Assembly: GCA_032622095.1 (NCBI GenBank)
Contig: CP136065.1
Span: forward strand, 204,114,618-204,178,617
DNA: 64,000 bases
Source: Siphonodentalium dalli
Taxonomy: Eukaryota; Mollusca; Scaphopoda; Gadilida; Siphonodentaliidae
Direction of reading: 5' to 3'
A model generated the notes under the pieces. It was not told where the DNA came from. It made no database searches and saw only the letters and a program-made list of their open reading frames with translations. A program made the position numbers and the translations under genes. Below, piece by piece: positions 1-9,979 of the stretch; position 1 is the first letter of the stretch; every line of letters begins with the position of its first letter.

Positions 1-969
1 AACGACAAATACTCGACATTTATAGAGATTACATGCATGTGTGTATACACCCTTAACTGAAATATTAGCTCTATACTTATATAAACAGCGCGTGTTGCAA
101 GTATTTACGGACAGGAACTAGTCTATAGGCCTAATATTGAGTTGAAATTGAAACTTACTTAAAATTATCGATTGATCACCAAAATGTAATATAACTATGC
201 ACTAATGTCGATAAATTTTTAAGATATTGTGGCAATTTAAAACAAGCTCCGAGGAATAGATCAATGTTGTGTTATCGTCAATAGGACCAACGAGTTAAAA
301 ATCCAGCAAAAGGTAAGTATAATAAAATGTTAAACCTTCTAGATTGTAGGGCGTGAGAGTTATGTCAAATTTGAGCACCAAATATTCATTGGTGCCTACA
401 GTTCAACGAGGAAACATTTGCGAATTTGAAGAGAAAAGTCTGGTAGTCTCTCATGAGTTTCATTTGAAGGCAATCGATATTGAAACATTTTAGTTATGTT
501 CAATTACCCGGTTCTACTGATTCCTCTTGGATTGTTGCAGGTTTCGTGGTAACTGCAAAGAAATAAATGGATTAGTTCGACAATAAAATTTAATTGTAAT
601 TTATATGAGCAAAAATAAAGTATTCTAGTTGTCTATTTAAGCGATACGTGTATGAAACAACAATAATCAGTTTTTAATGTACAAAACATTTGTACGAAAA
701 TAAACAATATTTCATACTTTTGGACCAAATGTTGTCAAGTTGATATCAATGTTTTGCTTGGCATTCATTGTAAGATTTTTACCCCAAGTGTTGCAGAGCT
801 GCCGATTGTTTTGGTGTCTATTTTCGTTAGTGCATGATTCAATGTATAAAGTTATTCTCTTGGCTCGATGCGAAATTGTCAGAAAACAAGCATCTATTAG
901 TCAATGAGAGATAAAGGAAATATGTAATTGAGTGTTAATGGTGTAATATGCGTTTCATTGATATATAGA
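1..969. other. No gene recognised
   Basis: AT-rich sequence with no reading frame I can support. A donor-like AAAAGGTAAGT near 312, an acceptor-like TTGTTGCAG near 540 and AATAAA signals near 565 and 615 could mark untranslated exons of a transcript running rightwards, but no coding sequence connects them. I make no gene call. Confidence 0.3.
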
Positions 970-1118
970 GGATCTACAACGAGTCCTCAGTTTATAGTGG
1001 AATTAACAAAACTCGTCCAGTAAATTATGTCTGGACCAAGCCTTTGGCGAGGTTCAGACCTAATTTACTGGACGAGTTTTGTAAATTCTGTTATAAACTG
1101 AAGACAAGTTGTAGATTG
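970..1118. repeat. Hairpin (foldback) element
   Basis: Two ~65-bp arms are inverted copies of each other. Both contain AAAACTCGTCCAGTAAATTA or its complement, followed by a version of CAGTTTATA and TCTACAAC, around a ~17-bp loop (GGACCAAGCCTTTGGCGAG region). Arm identity is about 85%. The size and shape fit a small MITE or foldback element. No clear target-site duplication was seen, so the class is unknown. Confidence 0.7.
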
Positions 1119-2017
1119 TATTTATTACATAATCCAAAACCTCGACAAAACATACTCAAATCAACTTCTATAGGGCATGCGATGGCGTTTTACGTAATTA
1201 TGTGTGAATTGCCCGCATAAACAAATAGTGCCATATAAATCTAGACCCTTTGTCGTAATTAATGGCTCTTCATTCATTAGAGTTCATTGGGAAAATATTG
1301 GAAGCCCGAGTATTTTTGAGACATAACGTACTGGATTTAAACAGACTACAAACCAGAAGTCAAAGGTCACCTGGCACTGTTTCCTGTTATCGAACGAACG
1401 TTTAATATCACAATTCATAGAATGAATGTATTGAATGGAATAAGGGTTGGATCATGTACTAAAGATATATTTAACATTCTTGTCTACTGTGTTCTGTTAA
1501 CAGAAGTTGCTTACAATAATCGTCTTCAGGGTTAATATGTTATCGATAACATGGGGCCTTTTATATATTTGTTTCCATTTCAGTTATTGAACGGCTTACT
1601 TATGGTATATCCAATATTGCTATAGTTGTTTTACAAACTTTATGTAATTATTCCCGGTGTATCGCTTAATGACGAGAAAAGTTTATATGGTTCGTTATGT
1701 CGCGAAAAGTATTAAGTGAGCTATTTTGTGCTAATTCATTGATAGTTGAAGGCTATCAATCGACTGTTTTGATTTTGATCTACATATCTCACAGATGTCA
1801 TGCAAAATATAAAGATATGAATACGTTTGAAAATTACCCATATTGAACATCAACCTTTGAGAATAAAATTTAAAAACAGTTTAAAAAGTGTTAACTCACA
1901 GTTTGAACGTCGTCTTTTACTTTGTATTGTTGGCAATTCCAAGTCATCATCACTGGAATAAAGATTGCCATTACATTTTTCTGTGTGTAATTACAGAACT
2001 ACCATCGTTGCGGAACT
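1119..2017. other. No gene recognised
   Basis: AT-rich intergenic sequence without convincing coding potential, direct repeats or palindromes. A short open frame reaches into the tandem repeat that starts near 2018, but nothing upstream of the repeat supports it as an exon. Confidence 0.3.
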
Positions 2018-2998
2018 ACCATCGACTACACTCACGAAGAAACAAGGGCGAGTCGCCCACGAAAGCCTAACAATTAACCCCCAAAATGCTGCTGTGGGTG
2101 AATATATTTACCGATAACGAAGCTAACAGCCCAGACCACTAACAGTCCAGACCACCCATGTGGCGTCTAGCGGTGATTTTAGTGTCCCTATCTGTACACG
2201 GGGTGTCACTGAAACCCATATACGTACATACGATGGTCACGGCCAAACAGAAGTGCCGATATTAACCCCTAAACTTGCCAGGTTCAGTCAGAATTACAAA
2301 ATTGTGCCCCCAATAAACAAACTCACAGCCCGGACCCCATTAATGTACCCGTACTTCTAATAACTCCTTTCATATGTGTTGTGAAACTACCATCGACTAA
2401 ACTCACGAAGAAACAAGGGCGAGTCGCCCACGAAAGCCTGGTAATTAACCCCCAAAATGCCACCATCGCCGAATATGTTTACCGATAACGACGCCGACAG
2501 CCCGGACCGCTCCTGTGCCGTCTAGTAGTGATTTTAGTGTCCCTACCTGTACATGGGTGTTATTGAAACCCACATACGATGGTCACGGCCAAACAGAATT
2601 GCCGATATTAACCTCTAAACTTGCCAGATTCAGTCAGAATTACAAAATTGTGCCCCCAATAAACAAACTCACAGCCCGGACCCCCTTAATGTACTCGTAC
2701 TTCTAATAACTCCAAACACATGTGTTGCGATCATCGACTACACTCACGAAGAAACAAGGGCGAGTCGCCCATGAAAGCCTGGCAATTAACCCCGCCATCG
2801 CCGAAATTGTTTACTGATAACGAAGTTAACAGCCCGACCACCCCTGTGGCGTCTAGTGGTGATTTTAGTATCCCTATCTGTTCACGGGTGTCATGGAAAC
2901 TCACAAACACAGACTATGGTCACGGCCAAACAGAAGTGACTATATTAACCCCCAAACTTGCCAGATTCATTCAGAATTACAAATGTGTGCCCCAATAA
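2018..2998 (+). repeat. Three tandem copies of a ~270-370-bp unit with a conserved frame
   Basis: Units begin near 2018, 2389 and 2731, each with a version of CCATCGACTACACTCACGAA. In each copy a plus-strand frame encodes related peptides with the order RLHSRRNKGESP, GDFS(V/I)P, YGHGQTE and LARF(S/I)QNYK. Copy 3 keeps one frame across the whole unit, while copies 1 and 2 are broken between the front and back halves. The peptide family is not one I recognise. It may be a duplicated exon or a decayed coding fragment of a transposon. Peptide conservation partly reflects DNA similarity, so coding function is unproven. Confidence 0.6.
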
Positions 2999-3680
2999 AA
3001 AAAATCTCGCAAGGAAACCAAGCGACCCAACCACAGATGCATATAAATTGATTGAAACAGCCTGTGACATAAATCTTTATTAACGAAAAATAGGGAACAT
3101 CGTATTACGTAAAAATATGACAATACATAAAGCCGGCGGTTACTAACAATGTCTAACAAAATCATCTATTGGAAGACTTCCTAATGATTTTAAAACTATA
3201 TGTACAATAGAAAATATATATGGTTAATCTTTATAATACAATATACGTGCATCAGCCATGTATATGGATACTAATAAGGTAGTACAGATATACAGATACT
3301 TTTATATGGTATGGAAAAATAGCAATGACTCGTAAGGTCATATATATATATTCAATCTACGACATAATTTAGATGATAACAAAATGATAAGGTCCAGTTA
3401 TTGTACAGCTTCCAGACACACCCTAGATTGTTGCTATTGCATGTTGTCATTACTGTGGATGTATTAAGCTTGAGTGGTTTACAGCTAAATAGTTGAGCAT
3501 GTGAGAAACCATAAGTTTCAAGCCTAAAATGATTCGTTTTTCAATCGTCCGAAGGGACCTAAGGCCAAATTAAAAACAAAACATGAATTATTGATGTGAC
3601 CTGATATATTATAAATTCTCATATAAAATATTCAAGTTTCTAGATATAATATAGTTTAAATGCAGACGAATAATTAGAAA

Positions 3681-3758
3681 CAGATTGTCCCCCGTCAGTC
3701 TGTGAATATTTCCCCCAGCATGGTTGCAAAAATTCTTAAAGTGACAGGGGACAACCTG
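3681..3758. mobile_element. Short hairpin MITE, copy 1
   Basis: A 78-bp element with imperfect terminal inverted repeats: CAGATTGTCCCCCGTCA at the left and TGACAGGGGACAACCTG at the right. A second copy lies at 4347-4425. The homology between the two places extends outside the hairpin on both sides, including GATATTATAAATTCTCAT upstream and GAAGATTT downstream, so a larger segment may have been duplicated rather than the hairpin inserting twice. Confidence 0.55.
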
Positions 3759-4346
3759 CTGCAAAAATTTGAAGATTTCTTTTACCACGGCGCATCTCAG
3801 GTTTCAGAACCAAAAAATATGTTGAGAAATGCATCAATCAGATTTCATGTTCTTTTCAAGTTATGCAGAAAGTAGTTAACATAGAAACTATAAAAGTTAA
3901 ACTGTACAATAAATCTTTATAAATTTACAATAAACCGTATATTGACAATGCATATATGACTATAGATCAAAAAATAAATAATCACGGATATGTGGATGCA
4001 CCTCTCGCTCGAGGGAGACCGTACCTAAATCCGGCCACTTTGGTGGCCATATTCTGCTGCACTCAACAGAAAATATAAAATTCAAGAGTGGTAGTACACG
4101 CACACACATGAACCTGATATTTATAACGAAAACGATTTTCATTATAACTACCATGTTGTGTTACAGCAGTGTACTCATCCCTGACTCAAATTGCTGCATA
4201 TATTCTGTTAAATGGAGTAGGATGTGGCTTGAACATAGGTATATTCTTCCCCAGATAAAGCATGAGATATTATAAATTCTCATAAAAAAAAAACGCCAAT
4301 TAGTAGATCGAATAAGGTTTGATGCAGACGACGAACTAAAAAAAAA

Positions 4347-4425
4347 CAGATTGTCCCCCGTCAGTCTGTGAAAATTTCTCCCCAGCATGGTTGCGAAAAT
4401 TCTTAAAGTGACAGGGGACAACCTG
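4347..4425. mobile_element. Short hairpin MITE, copy 2
   Basis: Second copy of the hairpin at 3681-3758, with the same ends (CAGATTGTCCCCCGTCA and TGACAGGGGACAACCTG) and internal GCATGGTTGC(A/G)AAAATTCTTAA. The flanks shared with copy 1 cover roughly 3600-3790 and 4260-4450, which points to a ~180-bp dispersed repeat that contains the hairpin. Confidence 0.55.
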
Positions 4426-6479
4426 TTGCAAAAATCCGAAGATTTATTTAACGACTATTTTAGATCCAAAACATATATTGATATATATATCTGCGGGATT
4501 CATTCTATTCTGGCCGTCGATCTTTCTTTCCTTCTTAGCCTTGGTGTACTTGTAATTGCGAATCTGGAAAACAAGAAATATGTATTGTTGAGAGAACAAG
4601 AAAATGGGTCATGCTCGTAGACAACCATGTACATATTGTCGACTAGGTTTATCCACACTTGTCGTTTAATGTTCACATGATGTTATGTCATCTATTTCCA
4701 TATATACAGCTATATGATATACAGCTCAATGGAACACATTATGCAGAAGAATGGGAACTAAAAAAATGGATGTCTTGACAGAAAACGTTTTTTAGCAAGT
4801 TTTGAATCAAATCTAAAATAAAGAGCGTTCTCATTTATTAGTTTCCAACGTAAAAATGATGGTTGTATGTACTATGTATTTTCGCGATGTATGTGCCATG
4901 GTTTCCATTGAACGTATATTTCATTTTTCGTTTTCCATGGAAGCTGAAAATTAATAAGTAATCGTTTTGTCTAATTTGGAACCCTAATAATTTTGCTATA
5001 ATACAGAGTAATATATTCGACACTTACACGAGTTACCGATATTTAGACATGTATATAGCGTAGAAAGCCACTACACAGCAATATCCGCCACATCCGCGTT
5101 TACAGTCCGGCCGCCAGGTCACTGATGCGTGTTTTGGCGTATAAAGTTTTTTTCTCTTCGGATTTTGTAAATTCAGGTATCCGACATCAAGATTTTATCG
5201 GCTGGCCATCTGTCAGCCTTGAGCAATTTTTTATAGCGCCCTAAAAAGTATACCCCCCCCCCCCCCCAATTTTTTCCCAGATGTAAAAGCAGTTACTTGG
5301 AATTTGTTGCAAATTCACATGACTAATCTAGTAAAATGTATATATTTTCATGAAGCTAAGACATAATGACACTATTTTGGGCCAAAATTGAAACTCACCA
5401 CCCAAGATGGCCACAAATGGTCACCGGAAGTTGAAAAAATGACATTTTTTACAAATATCTTCTAGATCATCAGTTCATGCTGTTTGGAACTGGTTGAGTA
5501 ATATGACTTTATTTTGTATTTTATATATTAACTGACCATTGAAGCAATTAAATATGCAATTATTGGGATCCTATCCACTTGTGATCCCTCAAAAATTCGA
5601 TTTTACAGAACGCGGTATAAAATTTCACAAAAAACACAACTGGGATTCTAGTCATATTTCAAAAAGAAATGAACAGAAGGTTGCAATTAAGTGAGGCATA
5701 CTATTACCTATGAATATTCCAACTAAGTGAAACCAAAATTCTTACTTTGGCTCAAAATGGCTGCCACAATGGCTGCCAAAATATGGAAAATGGTAAATAT
5801 TGCCCTAGGGTGTCCTGCAATCGCTTACAAGTTGTGGTTGATGTACAAAATTGGCTATTATGCCTTCTATACATTGAATACTAACATGTTTGCTGCACCA
5901 TGGTTAATTGTTACTGTTGCCACCACTGACATCACCAAAACTATTGGACTTTTCTCACAAAAACTTGACATAAATATCGGCAAAAATTAACTTTTCGGGT
6001 TTGGACAATTTTTTCTAGTAATATGTAACTATCTTTGAATTGAAAGGTGTGTATTGAATTGGTCTATCTTAAATGTGTCACACTACGGTATTTATAGACC
6101 AAATTGCTCAAGATGGCTTCCAAAATGGCAACCAAATTGGTGATAAGTTATTTTTTTATATATATATAATGTTATAATGATATATGTAATTATTCTCTGC
6201 GTTATCCGAAAATGTAGCAAATTGTGACCCATTTGATTATTATACGTGTTAGTTAATTAACTGACAATTAAATGTTCTCTATTATGGTTGTACCAGTTCC
6301 GTATTCATTTTAAATTATGGAATTTTGCGGAGAACTCTTGTGATTCTGACCATATTATTGGAAGGAAATGGGCAGAACTTTGAGACGGAACTGAGATGAA
6401 CCATAACATGTGACTCTTCTGGTCCATTATGATAAACAAATATCAACTGGATACAGGATGGATGCCAAGATGGTAGCCA

Positions 6480-8340
6480 GGGAGTTACTCTATGATCACA
6501 GGTGAGGTGAATAGGTATACATGGAGTTAGTGTATGTCATGAATGATGTGAATATATATACAATGAGTGACTATATGGTTATGAGTGTGTTGTCCATGGT
6601 GAGATGTATAGGTATACAGGGAGAGGTCATGGTCAGGTGTGGGGTGAATCGGTATGAATGGAGTTGACTGTATGGTGTACCCCGCTCGGCGAAACAAAGT
6701 GTCCATTGGCACCGCGGTGTATTTGCAGTTCGGCCGCGGTGTCAGGGTTTGTAACTGCGGTTGAGCACTGCGGCCGAAGGCAAGTACACTGCGGCCGAAC
6801 GGCAAGTACACCATGGCCAAAAGGCAACTAAAACGCGGCCGAATGGCATGTGCACCGTGGTTAGATTTCTGGTTTGTATCATCTTTTTTTAGTTTAATGA
6901 ACGTACACCGCAGCAACTACACCATGGCCGAATGGCAAGTACACTGCGGCCCAACTGTAGTTAGCCGGTGGAGCCGCAGTGTTGTTGCATTTCAGCCGCG
7001 GTGGCAACGCTAACCGCACCGTTGTTAAGTGGACACTTGTTTTGTGCAGCAGGGTATGGTTGTGTATCCTGTACGGGTGCACCCGGTGTGCCTGTATGGA
7101 TATTGATGTGGTGTATGGATATAGCTACATGGTCATGGGTGGGATGTACATGTGTTTCTGTATGATCACAGATGGGGTGTGTGGATAAATAGTGAGTGAT
7201 TTTATGGCTACTGGTAATGTGTATGGTATACATATTCACCTCACCATTGGCCATGTCACTCACTGTATCCCTATTTGTCACACCATAGCCGAATAGCCAC
7301 TCAAGATATACTGATACACCCCAGCCATGTCAGTATAGTCACTCCATGTGTGCATATGCACATCATCCATGGCCATATAGCCACTCGCTATATACAAATA
7401 CACCTCGCACATGACCATATAGCAACACCATTGTATACCCGCATAACCTACACATGACCATACCGCCACGAGTCGCCAAGCAGGAACACCAGGTATACTC
7501 ACACACCTGACACATGACCATTTAGTCACTCCCGGCATAGATATTCATTACATTGATGTCACTCCTTGTATACCTACTCATTTCACCATTGACCATACAG
7601 TCACTATCTGTATACATATTCCACACACAGTCATATACATGTAAACACTCGACATATACATATGAAGCCCACCCTAGACCATAGTCACTCCAGGTATACA
7701 TATGCACCTTGCATATATACATCACACATGACAATTCAGCAACGCACTGTATAATCATACGCACCATCCATGATCATACAGCTAATCCCTACACACATAC
7801 CAATGATAATACATCCACGAGATATATACATATACATCCCATCCGTTACTACAAGGACACTCCCTGTATACCCACACAATAATGTCCACCCAGCTTACTC
7901 CAGGTATGCATATACACTTCAATCATGACAGTACAGTCATTCCACGTATACCACACGCATTGCCCGTAACCATAAACTCACTCACGATTTATCCACACAC
8001 CCCATCCATGATCATACAGAAAACACGTGTACATACCACCCATGACCTGACAGTCACTCCATATATACATAATCAATACATAGATGGCCATGTAGCTATA
8101 ACCATACACCACATCAATGTCCATACAGGCACACATGGTGCACCCGTACAAGATACACACAATCATACACCATACAGTCACTCCATTCATACCGATTCAC
8201 CCCACACCTGACCATGACCTCATGACCTGTATACCTATACATCTCACTATGGACAACACACTCATAACCATATAGTCACTCATTGTATACATATTCACAT
8301 CATTCATGACATACACTAACTCCATGCATACCTATTCACC
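6480..8340. repeat. Degenerate ~40-bp minisatellite at the palindrome centre
   Basis: Repeated motifs CCATGACCATATAGTCACTC and TATACATATTCACCTCA recur roughly every 35-45 bp. They read forward from about 7230 to 8340 and as the reverse complement from about 6480 to 7225, apart from a MITE insertion at 6681-7050. Several overlapping open frames here encode only His/Thr-rich or Cys/Tyr/Met-rich repeats of the DNA unit and are not genes. Confidence 0.75.
6681..7050 (-). mobile_element. ~370-bp MITE in left arm (TA target duplication)
   Basis: The ends are CCCGCTCGGCGAAACAAAGT and ACTTGTTTTGTGCAGCAGGG, an imperfect inverted repeat, flanked by TA. The matching site in the right palindrome arm, read in complement, is empty (GGTGTATGATTG), so the insertion boundary is clear. 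The inside is GC-rich, with repeated CCGCGGTGTA and CGGCCGC motifs. It is an inverted copy of the element at 8441-8811. TA duplication and length fit a Tc1/mariner-type MITE, though the class is inferred only from this. Confidence 0.7.
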
Positions 8341-8440
8341 TCAAATATGATCATAGAGTAACTCCCTGGCTACTATCTTGGCATCCATCCTGTATCCAGT
8401 TGATATTGGTTTATCATAATGGACCAGAAGAGCCACGTAC

Positions 8441-8811
8441 CTGCTGGACCAAAACAAGTGTCCACTTAACCCCAGTGAGGTTAGCGTTGCCACCGCGGCC
8501 GAAATGCTACTACACCGCAGCTCCACCGGCTAACTACAGTTGGGCCGCGGTGTATTTTCCATTCAGCCATGGTGTAGTTGCCACGGTGTACGTTCATTAA
8601 ACTGAAAAAAGACGATACAAACCAGAAATCTAACCACGGTGTGCATGCCATTCGGCCGCGTTGTTGCCTTTCGGCCAAGGTGTACGTGCCGTTTGGCCGC
8701 AGTGTACATGCCGTTCGGCCGCGGTGCTCAACTGCAGTTACAAACTCTGACACGTCGGCTGAACGGCAAATACACCGCGGTGCCACTGGACACTTGTTTT
8801 GTCCAGCAAGG
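8441..8811 (+). mobile_element. ~370-bp MITE in right arm (TA target duplication)
   Basis: The terminal inverted repeats are CCTGCTGGACCAAAACAAGT and ACTTGTTTTGTCCAGCAAGG (plus a few bases), flanked by TA. The left arm at about 6400-6420 (AGTCACATGTTATGGTTC) shows the corresponding empty site. The internal GC-rich part holds many CCGCGG and CGGCCG motifs and resembles 6681-7050. Overlapping open frames inside it (for example 8481-8865) have no recognisable domain. Confidence 0.75.
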
Positions 8812-9979
8812 TATTATGATTCATCTCAGTTCCGTCTCAAAGTTCTGCCCATTTCCTTTCAATAATATGGTCAGAATCACAAAAGAGGTTCTCCACAAAA
8901 TTCCATACTTTATAATAAATTTGTCATGCCCCATACGGAACTGGGACAACCATAATAGAACATTTAGTTGTCAGTTAATTAACTAACACGTAAAATAACC
9001 AAGTGAGTCACAATTTGCTACATTTTCGGATAACGCAGAGAATAATGTTATATATATAATGTTATAATGATATATGTAAAAAAAATAACTTATTACCAAT
9101 TTGGTTGCCATATTGGAAGCCATCTTGAGCAATTTGTTCTATAAACACTGTAGTGTGACACATTTAAGATAGACCAATACAATAAACACCTTTAAATCCA
9201 AAGATAATTACATATTACTAGAAAAATGGTCCAAACCTGAAAAGTACATTTTTGCCGATATTTATGTCAAATTTTTGAGAGAAACATCCAATAGTTTTGG
9301 TGATGTCAGTGGTGGCAACAGTAACAATCAACCATGGTGCAGCAGACATGTTTATTCAATGTCTAGAAGGCATAATAGCCAATTTTGTACCTCAACCACA
9401 ACTTGTAAGCGATTGCAGGACACCCTAGGGCGATATTTACCATTTTTCCATATTTTGGCGGCCATTTTGAGCCAAAGTAAGAATTTTGTTTCCAGTGAGT
9501 TGGAATATTCATAGGTAATGGTATGCCTCACTTAATTGCAACCTTCTGTTCATTTCTTGTTGAAATATGACTAGAATCCCAGTTGTGATTTTTTTGTGAA
9601 ATTTTATACCGCGTTTTGTAAAATCGAGGCATCACAAGTGGATAGGACCCCAATAATTGCATATTTAATTGCTCCAATGGTCAGTTAATATATAAAATAA
9701 AAAATAAAGTGATTTTACTGAACCAGTAACCATGAACTGATCAAGAAGATATTTGTGAAAAAATGTCATATTTTCAACTTCTGGCGGTCATTTTGGTGGC
9801 CATCTTGGATGGTGAGTTTCAATTTTGGCCCAAACTAGTGTCATTCAGCCGATAAAATCATGATGTCGAATGCCTGAATTTACAAAATCCGCAGAGAAAA
9901 AAACTTTATACGCCAAAACACGCATTCGTGAATTCCAGGGGTTTGGCGACCGGACTACTGGTGTGGACATCCGTCTTCC

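Larger units (their letters stand above)
5100..9960. mobile_element. ~4.9-kb palindromic foldback element
   Basis: The left arm (about 5100-7225) is repeated in inverted form in the right arm (about 7230-9960). Matching landmarks are GCGTGTTTTGGCGTATAAAG at 5127 against its complement near 9915, CAAGATGGCC near 5403 against GGCCATCTTGG near 9800, and CAACTGGATACAGGATGG near 6443 against its complement near 8390. The centre is an array of a degenerate ~40-bp unit (CATATAGTCACTC, TATACATATTCAC) that flips orientation at about 7227; the right side has extra units. The left arm has ~170 bp (5206-5375, with a C15 run) absent from the right. Open frames inside (for example 5727-5990) are not recognisable proteins. 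No target-site duplication was found, so the superfamily is unknown. A segmental inverted duplication is the alternative. Confidence 0.85.

Noticed and set aside
5727-5990. 87-codon plus-strand ORF with hydrophobic stretches
   Set aside because: It lies in the palindrome arm, its counterpart in the other arm is broken, and it includes Met-Ala-Ala-Lys runs that come from repeated CAAAATGGC DNA.
6527-8986. Many overlapping ORFs, His/Thr-rich or Cys-rich
   Set aside because: They follow the 40-bp minisatellite and the GC-rich MITEs on both strands; no family, splice or start support.
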